A DNA stretch of 64,000 nt from Pseudomonas khorasanensis (GTDB taxonomy: Bacteria > Pseudomonadota > Gammaproteobacteria > Pseudomonadales > Pseudomonadaceae): contig NZ_JABWQP020000004.1 in the NCBI RefSeq assembly GCF_014268505.2, positions 330,262-394,261 of the forward strand. The letters are read 5' to 3'. Every line of letters begins with the position of its first letter. Position 1 is the stretch's first letter. Position numbers and translations under genes: made by a program. The notes below the pieces were generated by a model. The model was not told the DNA's origin, ran no database searches, and was given only the letters and a program-made list of their open reading frames with translations. Below, piece after piece: positions 25,376-34,227 of this stretch.

Positions 25376-27046
25376 CTACAACTGATAACTGAAACTGATG
25401 CTGTACCGAGGCTTGCGGTTAAACGTGTCCAGGGCTTCATCGGACATGGCCTTCGCCACTTCCAGCGCGATGTTGTAGTACTTGGCGTCGCCGAAGCGCA
25501 GGCCGACGGCGGTTGATGACAGGTTGTTGGCCTGCACCGGCAGTTGGTTGAACCAGCTGCGCGAGCGGTCGAGTACCACGTAGGGTTGCAGGATGCGCAC
25601 CCAGTTGCCGTCGCGGTTGAAACTGTAGTTGACCTCGTAAGCCACGCCCCAGCCCTTGTCGCCCGAGGCCTGGTCGTCCGGGTAGCCCCGTCCGAAATTC
25701 TGCCCGCCGAAGACCGCGCGCTCGCTGTCGGGCAAGGTGTCGTCGCTCCAGTACAGCGCCGCCGAGAGCACGCCTTGCCAGTTGTCGAAGAATTTGTCGC
25801 TCTGCACGCCCGACAGTCTTACGCGAAAGAAATCGAGGTCGATGTCGTCGTAGTTGGTGTCTGCGCCGAGGCTGTCAAAGCCCTGGTAAACCCCCGCGCT
25901 GAGGATGCGCAGTTGGCGGGCATCGGCCTTGCGCCAGTCACCTTCGAAAGCGAGGGCGCGGACGTCGGTGCGCAGTTCGGTGCTGAACGGGAAGTTGACG
26001 CCGTCGTAGCGCGTCCTGTCATCAACCGCGTATAGGCGCGAGCCAGCGGTCAGCAGTTCATTGGCAGAGGCGATCAAGGGCATGCTGAAGCCGATCGAGT
26101 AGCGGTCGTTTTCACGATGGGTGCTCAGGCGTCCGCCACCGCCGATCAACACTTCGGTGTCGGGATCGGCGCGGTAACGCGAGGCCGAGACGTTAAGTTG
26201 CGTGCCCTCTGCATCGAGGAACTGGCTGTAGTCGAGACGGTAGTAATGCTCTTTGTCATCCCCCGGTGGAAACAGTCCGCTGAGGCTCAATTGTTCGCCC
26301 ATTGAGGTCTGCGAGTTGCTGCTGATACCGAGCAGGGCCTGTGGGCCGTTGCGGTTGTCTTCGGTGGTGCTCAGGGTGCTGGTGAACGGTTTGCGGCTGG
26401 CTTGGGCGATCAGGGTGGTCGCGCCATCGGTGGTGCCCGGCGGCGGCACCTGCGCCTCAATCGTTACGCCGGGAATGCGGCTCATCAGCGTGGTGTAGCG
26501 CTCGAACGTCTTGCGGGTCAGCGGGCGTTCGGCCTGGATTTTTGCCGCGAGTTTGTCGAGCAGGCCTTTGACCCGACCGATGTCGCCCTGCATCTGGATA
26601 TCTCGCACATACCCTTCAACCAGCACTACCCGCGCCACGCCGTCATCGAAGTTCTGTTGCGGCAAAAATGCGTAGGACAACAGGTACCCGTCCTGCTGAT
26701 AGCGCCGGGTGATAGTGCGTGTGGCTTCGATCAGCTCGGCAAGGCTGGCCTGACGGCCTATCAGGGGTTTGTAGACTTCGGCCAGTTCGTTGAGCGGATA
26801 GATCGTGCCGCCTTCGATTTGTACCGTCTTCAAATTGACCCTGGTTTCCATCAGCAAAGGCTGCGCGGCAGTCGCGCCGGGATCCGGTACTTGCAGCGGC
26901 GCCGCGCTCGGGCGATAGGCGTCGGCCGGCAGGTTCGGTACGGGCAGGTTGCGGAGGGTTTCGTTGCTGTTGAGAAAACTGGGCAAGGTGTCGGCGAGGG
27001 CTGCGGAACTGAGGCTGAGGCACAACAAGGACGCGATCGCGCGCAT
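25376..27046 (-). CDS. TpsB/FhaC/ShlB-type outer-membrane transporter
   Basis: 556 residues. Signal peptide MRAIASLLCLSLSSAALA, then a POTRA_2 domain (about 60-145: NLKTVQIEGGTIYPLNELAEVYKPLIGRQASLAELIEATRTITRRYQQDGYLLSYAFLP in part). A second POTRA-like segment follows, then a 16-strand barrel region (about 220-556) with alternating aromatic residues and ending FSYQL. These proteins move a partner protein across the outer membrane in two-partner secretion. No TpsA gene with a haemagglutination-type TPS domain is next to it; the upstream neighbour is a glycine-rich lipoprotein. ATG 27046 is preceded by GGAGTGTCCC. A terminator lies between the two genes, so it may have its own promoter. Confidence 0.87.
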   Translation of the reverse strand: MRAIASLLCLSLSSAALADTLPSFLNSNETLRNLPVPNLPADAYRPSAAPLQVPDPGATAAQPLLMETRVNLKTVQIEGGTIYPLNELAEVYKPLIGRQASLAELIEATRTITRRYQQDGYLLSYAFLPQQNFDDGVARVVLVEGYVRDIQMQGDIGRVKGLLDKLAAKIQAERPLTRKTFERYTTLMSRIPGVTIEAQVPPPGTTDGATTLIAQASRKPFTSTLSTTEDNRNGPQALLGISSNSQTSMGEQLSLSGLFPPGDDKEHYYRLDYSQFLDAEGTQLNVSASRYRADPDTEVLIGGGGRLSTHRENDRYSIGFSMPLIASANELLTAGSRLYAVDDRTRYDGVNFPFSTELRTDVRALAFEGDWRKADARQLRILSAGVYQGFDSLGADTNYDDIDLDFFRVRLSGVQSDKFFDNWQGVLSAALYWSDDTLPDSERAVFGGQNFGRGYPDDQASGDKGWGVAYEVNYSFNRDGNWVRILQPYVVLDRSRSWFNQLPVQANNLSSTAVGLRFGDAKYYNIALEVAKAMSDEALDTFNRKPRYSISFSYQL

Positions 27047-27091
27047 GGGACACTCCGTGGTCAGGTCGCAGCTATGGGGCTGTTGTTCCTA

Positions 27092-27125
27092 AGAAAAAAG
27101 CGGAAGACTCGTGGGAATCTTCCGC
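27092..27125 (-). terminator. Rho-independent terminator behind the glycine-rich lipoprotein gene
   Basis: On the minus strand an 8-bp stem GCGGAAGA/TCTTCCGC (27125-27100) is followed by TTTTTT. It lies 55 bases after the lipoprotein stop and 46 bases before the TpsB start. Confidence 0.82.
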
Positions 27126-27179
27126 CCTCAACCAAGCGTAGGCGCTGTAGGTAAGGCCGTCGAATCGGCCAGGTGCAAT

Positions 27180-28751
27180 TTAACGTTTGTTGCCGCCCAG
27201 AGTGCCGGTCAGGCCACCGAGGACACCGCCCAGGCCACCGGTTGCCGTGCCACCGCCGGCGGTGCCGCCGTTGACCAGGCCGCCGACCGCCGCCACGGTG
27301 CCGCCGACATTGGTGACCAGACCGCCGACGGCGGTGGTGACCGGATTGTTGGTTGCAGCAATCGCCCCGCCGAGGCTGCCCACTGCAGCGCCCACCTGAC
27401 CGGTGAGGCCGGCAACCGGCGTGCCGAGACCGGTAGCAGCGCCGACTTGCTGGGTCACGGTGGTCACCGCGCTGGTGACTGGATTCAAGCCGGCTCCCAC
27501 TGCGGCGCCAACGCTCGCCAATGGCGAGGTGGTTGCGGTGATCGGTGTACCCGAGCCACCGAGCACGGTATTGAGCGAAGCGATTGTGTTGCCCAGCCCG
27601 CCAGCGGTGACGCCACCTGCACTGACCACGCCGCTGGTGCTGCCGGCATTCAGGCCGGTGCCGACGTTGACCACCGCACCACCGACGGTTTGCAGCAGAC
27701 CGGTGCCACCCAGGCCGCCGCCGATTCCGCCAATCCCGCCAGTGCCCGAGCCGGTGCCATTAGACACCAGGCCGCCCGCTTTGCCAGCCGCAGTGCCGGT
27801 GTTGCTCAGGGCGCCGCCGAGGGTGTTGGTCAAGGCATTGCCGTTGCCAGCGTCAGTCACCTTGCCGCCCAGGCTGTTGACGGTGCCGCCGACTTTCGAA
27901 ATCACGCCTTTGAGCGGATCACCCAGACCGGTGGCATCGCCAATTTTGTCGGTGGTGCTTTCAACCATCGCAATCACCGGCACCAGGCTGCTGCCGACCT
28001 TGTTGGTCAACTGACTGGTCGGGCCGTTGCTGAGTGTGGTGTTGAGTGTGTCGCCGAGCATGGTGACTTTTTCGCCGACGCCATCGAGCAGCGGCGCGAC
28101 TTTGGTGACCACGCCGCCCACTACGGGCACGCTGCCGGTCGCTGTACTCAGTTTGCCGCTGAGGTCAGACACGCCATCGCCAACATCCGAAACCACGCCG
28201 CCGACCGAGGCCACGGTGGTGGTCAGGCCTCTGGGGTCAGTGGCCAGTTTGCCGATACCGTTGGTGACGCCATCGCCCAGGGTGCTGACGACGTTGCCGG
28301 TGGTGTTGGCCACGCTCTGCACGATACCGCCAGCCAGGGGAACGGTGCTCAGCGAATCACCGATCTGACCCACGCCATCGCCGACACCGCTGACGGTCTT
28401 GCCAACATCCTGCACCAGGGTGGTGGTGACCAGCGAAGGTACGGCCGGATTGGTCGGATCTGTCGGATTGGTCGGGTCCGTTGGGTTCGTTGGATCGGTA
28501 GGGTTGGTGCCACCGCCGGTACCGCCACCGGTGCCGCCAGTCCCCCCGGTTCCGCCTGTGCCTGCGGTGTCACCGCCGCCAGTTCCTCCACCCGCGCCAC
28601 CGCTGCCATCGGTACCCGCCGTGCCGTCCGCCGTCGAGCTGCCCGAGCTGCTGCGATGACCGCCGCCGCCACTGCTGCAGCCGGCGAGGCCAACAGAAAG
28701 AATCAGTGCCAGCGCAATTGCCGATTTGGACCACATCACTTGAGTTTTCAT
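27180..28751 (-). CDS. Glycine-rich repetitive lipoprotein, probable surface protein
   Basis: 523 residues. Lipobox VGLAGC gives lipidated Cys 25; Ser at +2 and +3 predicts the outer membrane. Then a Ser/Gly linker, a Gly/Thr tract (GGTGGTGGTGGGTGGG), and a rigid repeat of NPTDPT units (about residues 88-110). The remaining 400 residues are low-complexity: Val, Leu, Gly, Thr and Asn in short units such as VGxxVxxxG and GGLV. There is no Cys beyond the lipidation site. Databases often label such proteins collagen-like, but the Gly-X-Y pattern with proline is absent here. ATG 28751 has AGGAA 8 bases upstream. It reads toward the TpsB gene, which suggests export or display by it; this is inference. 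No catalytic motif. Confidence 0.72.
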   Translation of the reverse strand: MKTQVMWSKSAIALALILSVGLAGCSSGGGGHRSSSGSSTADGTAGTDGSGGAGGGTGGGDTAGTGGTGGTGGTGGGTGGGTNPTDPTNPTDPTNPTDPTNPAVPSLVTTTLVQDVGKTVSGVGDGVGQIGDSLSTVPLAGGIVQSVANTTGNVVSTLGDGVTNGIGKLATDPRGLTTTVASVGGVVSDVGDGVSDLSGKLSTATGSVPVVGGVVTKVAPLLDGVGEKVTMLGDTLNTTLSNGPTSQLTNKVGSSLVPVIAMVESTTDKIGDATGLGDPLKGVISKVGGTVNSLGGKVTDAGNGNALTNTLGGALSNTGTAAGKAGGLVSNGTGSGTGGIGGIGGGLGGTGLLQTVGGAVVNVGTGLNAGSTSGVVSAGGVTAGGLGNTIASLNTVLGGSGTPITATTSPLASVGAAVGAGLNPVTSAVTTVTQQVGAATGLGTPVAGLTGQVGAAVGSLGGAIAATNNPVTTAVGGLVTNVGGTVAAVGGLVNGGTAGGGTATGGLGGVLGGLTGTLGGNKR

Positions 28752-29054
28752 GATTGAGATTCCTGCACCTGTCACAACGTTACGTTGCCTTCGATGGCTC
28801 GCCGATCTGTCGTCGGCGATGCCTCGTCCGTGGCTGTAATCTCAGTCGATGGCGGGTTTTACACCATTCTCAAGTTGGTATTAACGCCTTTATATACAAG
28901 GCGAAGCGCAGTGCCTAAGGACTAATACCCAAGTGATAAACGCGCAAAAAAAAGCCTTGGAATTCAAGGCTGGAAATAGTGCGGAAGTCAGGGCAGGGCG
29001 AGGAAAAACTTAAGTGATATACACACAATTAAAGTGTTTTTCCCCCCGCAAGGG
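28752..29054. other. Non-coding region upstream of the glycine-rich lipoprotein gene
   Basis: About 300 bases. The AT-rich part (28855-28935) includes the inverted repeat CGCCTT-TATATA-CAAGGCG (28885-28903) and TTATATACA-like stretches that could hold the lipoprotein promoter. A terminator for the opposite maoC gene side is at 28946-28971. No coding potential seen. Confidence 0.5.
28946..28971 (-). terminator. Rho-independent terminator behind the MaoC gene
   Basis: On the minus strand AGCCTTG-AATTC-CAAGGCT is followed by eight T. It lies about 85 bases after the maoC-like stop, so it ends the fabG-maoC transcript. Confidence 0.8.
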
Positions 29055-29909
29055 TCAGGCGATTGGCTGCCACTGGCCGACCATATGCTCCAGATCGCTG
29101 GCACCCGTCAGGCGCAACTCACCGCTGGAGCCCGCCGCACTGGCGAGCAATGTGACTTCGCTGGGCAGGCGCACCGGCTTGCGAAAGTGCACGGCGATTT
29201 CCAGATTGGCTTTGGGCAAGTGATCGGCGAGCGCTGCCAGCGTGCGTGCCTTGTTCCACAAACCATGAGCGATTGCGGTAGGGAAGCCGAACAGTTTTGC
29301 GCTTGCGGCACTCAGGTGAATCGGGTTGTAGTCGCCGGAGACTTTCGCGTATTGGCGACCGATGTCTGCCGGCGCTGTCCAGCGCGCCACTTCCAGCAAA
29401 TCCAGTGACGGCTCCCAGTCCCGAGCAAGCGCCTCGCCCTCAAGTTTCACGCCGCGACAGAGCATCTGGCTTTCCGCTTCCCACAACGGCCCGAGTTGAT
29501 CGTCCAGGGTGGTCAACAGATCGAACGTTGCGCCTTTGGGGTGCGGCTGCAGATTGCGTACGCGCACGCTGACCTGCGCGCGGCTGATCGCGCCCATCGG
29601 CCGCAGCACGCGGATTCGGTTGCTCAAGTGAATCAGCCCGAGCAGCGGAAACGGAAAATCCCTGGCGGTGAGCAACTGCATCTGCAAGGCGAAGGCGAGG
29701 ATGTGCGGATAGGTCGGCGGCAGCAAACCGTCATCGACGAAACCGCAGACCTTGCGGTAAGCCGCCAGCCGTTTGCCGTCGATATCGACCCAGCAGCGCA
29801 GACCGCTGCCGGGCAACTGCGTGCCGGTGATCTTGCGTCGTAGCGCCGCCCGCGAGTAGAGCCCCGGCAGACTCGGTTCGCGATCCAGCGTGTGCCATTC
29901 GATGCTCAT
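29055..29909 (-). CDS. MaoC-like (R)-specific enoyl hydratase / dehydratase
   Basis: 284-residue hot-dog fold protein. The hydratase 2 motif is visible at the C-terminal half: VSGDYNPIHLSAASAKLFGFPTAIAHGLW, with the catalytic D and H. The N-terminal half is a second, degenerate hot-dog unit (LPPTYPHILAFALQMQLLTARDFPFPLLGLIHLSNRI). It lies two bases after the stop of the FabG-type reductase (TGAGCATG), so it is in the same operon. Likely acts on acyl-CoA or acyl-ACP. ATG 29909 was chosen because of this spacing. Confidence 0.85.
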   Translation of the reverse strand: MSIEWHTLDREPSLPGLYSRAALRRKITGTQLPGSGLRCWVDIDGKRLAAYRKVCGFVDDGLLPPTYPHILAFALQMQLLTARDFPFPLLGLIHLSNRIRVLRPMGAISRAQVSVRVRNLQPHPKGATFDLLTTLDDQLGPLWEAESQMLCRGVKLEGEALARDWEPSLDLLEVARWTAPADIGRQYAKVSGDYNPIHLSAASAKLFGFPTAIAHGLWNKARTLAALADHLPKANLEIAVHFRKPVRLPSEVTLLASAAGSSGELRLTGASDLEHMVGQWQPIA

Positions 29910-29911
29910 GC

Positions 29912-31264
29912 TCAAGCCCCCAACACGCTTTGGCCGCAGACGCGCAGCGCCTGGCCGGTAAACGCGCCGCTGCCCGGTTGCGCCAGCCAGGCGACCGCTT
30001 CGGCGACGTCCTGCGGCTGGCCGCCCTGGCCGAGCGAACTCATGCGTCGGCCGGCTTCGCGCAGCCCGAAAGGGATATGTGCGGTCATTTGGGTTTCGAT
30101 AAAACCGGGCGCGACGGCATTGATGCTGATGCCGCGTTCCAGCAGTGTCGGTGCCCACGCCTGGGCCAGACCGATCAGCCCGGCCTTGCTCGCTGCGTAG
30201 TTGGTCTGCCCGCGATTGCCGGCGATGCCGCTGATCGAAGCGAGCAGGATGACCCGCGCGTTGTCGCGCAAGGTGCCGCTGTCGAGCAGGGCCTTGGTCA
30301 GCACCTGCGGGGCGTTGAGGTTGACGGCCAGCACCGCATCCCAGAATTCCGGGGTCATGTTGGCCAGGGTTTTGTCGCGGGTGATGCCGGCGTTGTGCAC
30401 CAGAATGTCAAGGCCCTCGGGCAGGTGTTCGATCAATTGCGTGGCGGCGTTATCGGCGCAAATGTCCAGGGTGATGGCGCGACCGCCGAGGCGGGCGGCG
30501 AGGGCTTCAAGGTCGGTCTTGGCCGGCGGCACGTCGAGCAAGATAACGTCGGCGCCATCGCGCGCCAGGGTTTCGGCAATCGACGCGCCAATGCCGCGCG
30601 CGGCGCCGGTAACCAGTGCCTTGCGCCCGGCCAGTGGACGAGTCCAGTCGGTCACTGGCGTGTCGCATGCTGTCAGGCGAATCACCTGCCCGGACACGAA
30701 CGCGCTTTTCGGTGAGAGGAAAAACCGCAGCGGGCCTTCCAGCTGGTCTTCGGCACCTTCACCGACATGGATCAGCTGCAACGTGCCACCGCTGCGCAGT
30801 TCCTTGGCCAGCGAACGCGAGAACCCTTCGAGCGCCCGTTGCGCACTGGCAGCAAACGGATCGCGCAGGGTTTCCGGCGCGCGGCCAAGAATCGCCAGGT
30901 GCGCGCTGTGATCAAGATTCTTCATCAAGGGCTGGAAGAACTCGCGCAGTTGTTTGAGCTGATCGGTGTGCTGCAGGTCGCTGGCATCGAACACCACGGC
31001 TTTTAGTTTCGGGCCGTGTCCGGGAATCCACGCGGTGGCCAGCGACGGCTCGGTGCCGTAGCTGTAAATCCCATCGGTGAGGCGATTGGCGAACGCGCCG
31101 ATCCGTTCGGCCAGCGGCCCGCCGCCGATCAACAAGGCGCCTTCGATCGGGCGCAGGCGCCCTGCCTGCCAGCGTTCCAGCCGAACCGGCGACGGCAGGC
31201 CCAAGGCCCCGACCAGGCGATGGCCGAGGGATGAGTTGGCGAAGTCGATATAGCGGTCAGACAT
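29912..31264 (-). CDS. Long FabG-type 3-oxoacyl-ACP/CoA reductase (HMW SDR)
   Basis: 450 residues, about 200 more than classical FabG. The N-terminal half (1-205) is a non-catalytic Rossmann-like domain as in high-molecular-weight FabG proteins. The C-terminal half has the NADPH loop GAARGIG (220-226), NAG (291-293), and the catalytic Ser 343, Tyr 356 and Lys 360 in NYAASK. It reduces 3-oxoacyl substrates. Operon with the MaoC-like gene; divergent from a thiolase, so the three likely act on the same acyl chain. P. aeruginosa has a comparable pair (PA4786/PA4785 as I recall). Confidence 0.88.
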   Translation of the reverse strand: MSDRYIDFANSSLGHRLVGALGLPSPVRLERWQAGRLRPIEGALLIGGGPLAERIGAFANRLTDGIYSYGTEPSLATAWIPGHGPKLKAVVFDASDLQHTDQLKQLREFFQPLMKNLDHSAHLAILGRAPETLRDPFAASAQRALEGFSRSLAKELRSGGTLQLIHVGEGAEDQLEGPLRFFLSPKSAFVSGQVIRLTACDTPVTDWTRPLAGRKALVTGAARGIGASIAETLARDGADVILLDVPPAKTDLEALAARLGGRAITLDICADNAATQLIEHLPEGLDILVHNAGITRDKTLANMTPEFWDAVLAVNLNAPQVLTKALLDSGTLRDNARVILLASISGIAGNRGQTNYAASKAGLIGLAQAWAPTLLERGISINAVAPGFIETQMTAHIPFGLREAGRRMSSLGQGGQPQDVAEAVAWLAQPGSGAFTGQALRVCGQSVLGA

Positions 31265-31390
31265 GGAACGCTCTCCAGAAGTTGGGGTTCAAAGGGTGGA
31301 CTGTCCACGGCAATCAATCGTTCGATCGGCGCAATAAGGCCTACGCTTGAACACTCAGGTTTAGCAGGTCTTGCAGATAAATGCGGTTCA

Positions 31391-31480
31391 TGTGGGAGCG
31401 AGCCTGCTCGCGAAGGCGCTGTATCAGGCGCTGAAGAGGCTGAATGTGCCGCCCTCTTCGCGAGCAGGCTCGCTCCCACA
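31391..31480. repeat. REPIN
   Basis: Full-length opposed REP arms in the divergent gap between the FabG-type reductase and the thiolase, so it sits in the shared upstream region, ending 41 bases before the thiolase ATG. Confidence 0.92.
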
Positions 31481-31521
31481 GGGATTGGGCAAATTTCGAC
31501 CATTTGGAACAGGAGTTATTC

Positions 31522-32799
31522 ATGACCCAGCTGCGCCGCGTCGCGATCATTGGCGGTAACCGCATCCCTTTCGCCCGGTCCAACGGGCCGTACGCCACGG
31601 CCAGCAATCAGGCGATGCTCACCGCCGCGCTTGAGGGCCTGATTGAGCGCTACAACCTGCATGGCCAGCGCATCGGCGAAGTGGTCACCGGCGCGGTGCT
31701 TAAATTGTCACGGGATATGAATCTGACCCGCGAATGCGTGCTTGGCTCACGCCTGTCTCCGGCAACCCCGGCCTATGACATCCAGCAAGCCTGCGGTACC
31801 GGTCTGGAAGCCGCGTTGCTGGTGGCCAACAAGATCGCCCTCGGCCAGATCGACTGCGGCATCGCCGGCGGTGTCGACACCACGTCGGACGCGCCGATCA
31901 GCGTCAGCGAAGGCTTGCGCAAGATCCTTCTGCAAGCCAACCGCGCCAAGAGCACGGGCGACAAGTTGAAAACACTTTTGCAGTTGCGCCCCAAGCACCT
32001 GGTTCCTGAATTTCCGCGCAATGGCGAGCCGCGCACGGGTCTTTCCATGGGGCAGCATTGTGAGTTGATGGCGCAGACCTGGAACATCCCCCGCGAAGAG
32101 CAGGATCAACTGGCCCTGGAAAGTCATCACAAACTCGCCGCCTCCTACAGCGAAGGCTGGCACAACGATTTGATGACGCCTTTTCTCGGCCTGACCCGTG
32201 ACAACAATCTGCGCCCGGACCTTACCCTGGAAAAACTCGCCACGCTGAAACCGGCGTTCGAAAAAAGTGCCAGCGGCACGCTGACGGCGGGCAACTCCAC
32301 GCCGCTCACCGATGGCGCTTCGGTGGTGTTGCTCGGCAGTGAGGAATGGGCCAGAGAGCGCGGCCTGCCGATCCTTGCGTACCTGCGCGACGGCGAAGCG
32401 GCGGCGGTGGATTTCGTCAACGGCGCCGAAGGTCTGTTGATGGCACCGGTCTACGCCGTGCCACGCTTGCTGGCGCGCACCGGCCTGAGCTTGCAGGATT
32501 TCGATTACTACGAGATTCATGAAGCGTTCGCCGCGCAGGTGTTGTGCACGCTCAAGGCCTGGGAAGACCCGCAATACTGCAAGACCCGCTTGGGGCTGGA
32601 GGCGCCGTTGGGCTCGATTGACCGTAGCCGACTTAACGTGAAAGGCAGTTCGCTGGCGGCGGGGCATCCGTTTGCCGCGACGGGCGGGCGAATTGTGGCG
32701 AATCTGGCGAAGCTGCTGGATGCGGCCGGCAAGGGCCGGGGCCTGATTTCGATTTGTGCGGCGGGCGGGCAGGGCGTTACCGCGATCATCGAACGCTGA
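31522..32799 (+). CDS. Acetyl-CoA C-acyltransferase (thiolase, FadI-like)
   Basis: 425-residue thiolase that cleaves or condenses acyl-CoA. Seen: nucleophile Cys 91 in IQQACGTGLEA, His of YEIHEAFAAQVL (NEAFA-type box), GHPFAATGGRIV, and the second Cys in SICAAGGQGVTAI. The length and the HEAF spelling fit the FadI-type branch. ATG 31522 follows CAGGAG. Divergent from fabG-maoC; substrate chain length unknown. Confidence 0.9.
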   Translation: MTQLRRVAIIGGNRIPFARSNGPYATASNQAMLTAALEGLIERYNLHGQRIGEVVTGAVLKLSRDMNLTRECVLGSRLSPATPAYDIQQACGTGLEAALLVANKIALGQIDCGIAGGVDTTSDAPISVSEGLRKILLQANRAKSTGDKLKTLLQLRPKHLVPEFPRNGEPRTGLSMGQHCELMAQTWNIPREEQDQLALESHHKLAASYSEGWHNDLMTPFLGLTRDNNLRPDLTLEKLATLKPAFEKSASGTLTAGNSTPLTDGASVVLLGSEEWARERGLPILAYLRDGEAAAVDFVNGAEGLLMAPVYAVPRLLARTGLSLQDFDYYEIHEAFAAQVLCTLKAWEDPQYCKTRLGLEAPLGSIDRSRLNVKGSSLAAGHPFAATGGRIVANLAKLLDAAGKGRGLISICAAGGQGVTAIIER

Positions 32800-33062
32800 A
32801 CACGATCCCCTTAGGCCTTCGCCTGCAGGGGCGCCGTGGCATGTCAGATTCTGTCGCAAATGCCCTTGCCGGCCGATACCAATCAATGCCACGGTCTCGG
32901 CTATGATTCACCTCGGTCGCTGCGGGTTGATCGTGATTGATCCGGCACAGTGTGTGCATCCTCAAGGTTCACAGGTCGGCACCCCCTCCCCGTCGGGCGA
33001 GGATTGCCGTATAACGAGTGACATTCGCGTGTTTGGTAATAAAGGACCCACAATAAAAGCTG

Positions 33063-33959
33063 ATGAAGACTCCAAAACGCATTGAACCCCTGATCGAGGA
33101 CGGTCTGGTCGACGAAGTGCTGCGCCCACTGATGAGTGGCAAAGAGGCAGCTGTTTATGTAGTGCGCTGCGGCAATCAGTTACGTTGCGCCAAGGTCTAC
33201 AAGGAGGCGAATAAACGCAGTTTCCGCCAGGCGGCCGAGTATCAGGAAGGCCGCAAGGTTCGTAACAGTCGTCAGGCCCGGGCCATGGCCAAGGGCTCCA
33301 AGTTCGGTCGCAAAGAGACCGAGGACGCCTGGCAGAACGCCGAGGTCGCCGCGCTGTTTCGGTTGGCCGGTGCCGGTGTCCGGGTTCCCAAACCGTATGA
33401 CTTCCTCGACGGCGTGCTGTTGATGGAACTGGTGGCCGACGAATTCGGTGAAGCCGCGCCGCGTCTGAACGATGTGGTGCTGGAACCGGATCAGGCGCGT
33501 GAATATCACGCGTTCCTGATTTCCCAGATCGTGCTGATGTTGTGTACCGGTCTGGTGCACGGTGACCTCTCGGAGTTCAACGTGCTGCTGACACCAACCG
33601 GCCCGGTCATCATCGATCTGCCGCAAGCGGTCGATGCGGCGGGCAACAATCACGCGTTCAGCATGCTTGAGCGCGATGTTGGCAACATGGCCTCGTACTT
33701 CGGCCGTTTCGCGCCGGAGTTGAAGAAGACCAAGTACGCCAAGGAAATGTGGGCGCTGTACGAAGCCGGTATCTTGCACCCCAACAGTGTGCTGACCGGC
33801 GAGTTCGATGATCCGGAGGACCTGGCCGATGTCGGCGGGGTACTGCGCGAAATCGAAGCGGCGCGCCTGGACGAAGAGCGCAAGCAGGCGATCCGCGCGG
33901 CGGACGACGAGCCCAAGGGCAAGTCGCAAGAACCACCGCCGCCGCCATGGATGCAGTGA
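33063..33959 (+). CDS. RIO-type serine protein kinase
   Basis: 298-residue atypical protein kinase of the bacterial RIO group. Seen: MSGKEAAVYVVRCGNQLRCAKVYKE with the ATP-binding Lys (about K44), catalytic loop VHGDLSEFNVLL (Asp and Asn), and metal-binding Asp in VIIDLPQAV replacing the DFG motif, as in RIO kinases. The C-terminal tail is charged, then proline-rich (EPPPPPWMQ). Bacterial substrates are unknown. Monocistronic, with a good terminator 12 bases after the stop. Confidence 0.88.
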   Translation: MKTPKRIEPLIEDGLVDEVLRPLMSGKEAAVYVVRCGNQLRCAKVYKEANKRSFRQAAEYQEGRKVRNSRQARAMAKGSKFGRKETEDAWQNAEVAALFRLAGAGVRVPKPYDFLDGVLLMELVADEFGEAAPRLNDVVLEPDQAREYHAFLISQIVLMLCTGLVHGDLSEFNVLLTPTGPVIIDLPQAVDAAGNNHAFSMLERDVGNMASYFGRFAPELKKTKYAKEMWALYEAGILHPNSVLTGEFDDPEDLADVGGVLREIEAARLDEERKQAIRAADDEPKGKSQEPPPPPWMQ

Positions 33960-33971
33960 TTGTCTGATCAG

Positions 33972-33997
33972 AAACCCGGCTTCGGCCGGGTTTTTTG
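33972..33997 (+). terminator. Rho-independent terminator of the RIO kinase gene
   Basis: AAACCCGGC-TTC-GGCCGGGTT type stem followed by six T. Starts 13 bases after the stop codon. Confidence 0.9.
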
Positions 33998-34014
33998 TGT
34001 CGTTGCGTGCGCTG

Positions 34015-34164
34015 CCCCTCACCCCAGCCCTCTCCCGAGGGAGAGGGAGCCGATCTCCATCCTTTTCAGAATCTGCATTCAGCTCGGTCTTCCAGGTCGG
34101 CGTAATTCTGCCAAGCGACTCGGTCAGTCCCCTCTCCCTCTGGGAGAGGGTTAGGGTGAGGGGC
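34015..34164. repeat. Paired intergenic repeat of a third type
   Basis: CCCCTCACCCCAGCCCTCTC at the left is mirrored by GAGAGGGTTAGGGTGAGGGG at the right, with small inner palindromes (CTCCCGAGGGAG and CCCTCTGGGAG). A known style of enterobacterial and pseudomonad intergenic repeat. Fills the gap before the MFS gene. Confidence 0.8.
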
Positions 34165-34227
34165 TTCTACATTCTGGCGAATTCGCGTCTACTGTTGTCC
34201 GCCCCGACCCACACTCAAGGACTGAAT

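Noticed and set aside
27180..28751. Collagen-like triple helix
   Set aside because: The glycine pattern is not a regular Gly-X-Y and proline is almost absent from the body.
27111..28757. Long open frame (548 codons) on the plus strand opposite the glycine-rich lipoprotein gene
   Set aside because: Antisense shadow of a GC-rich repetitive gene. The minus-strand frame has a signal peptide, lipobox and RBS; the plus-strand product has no family motif.
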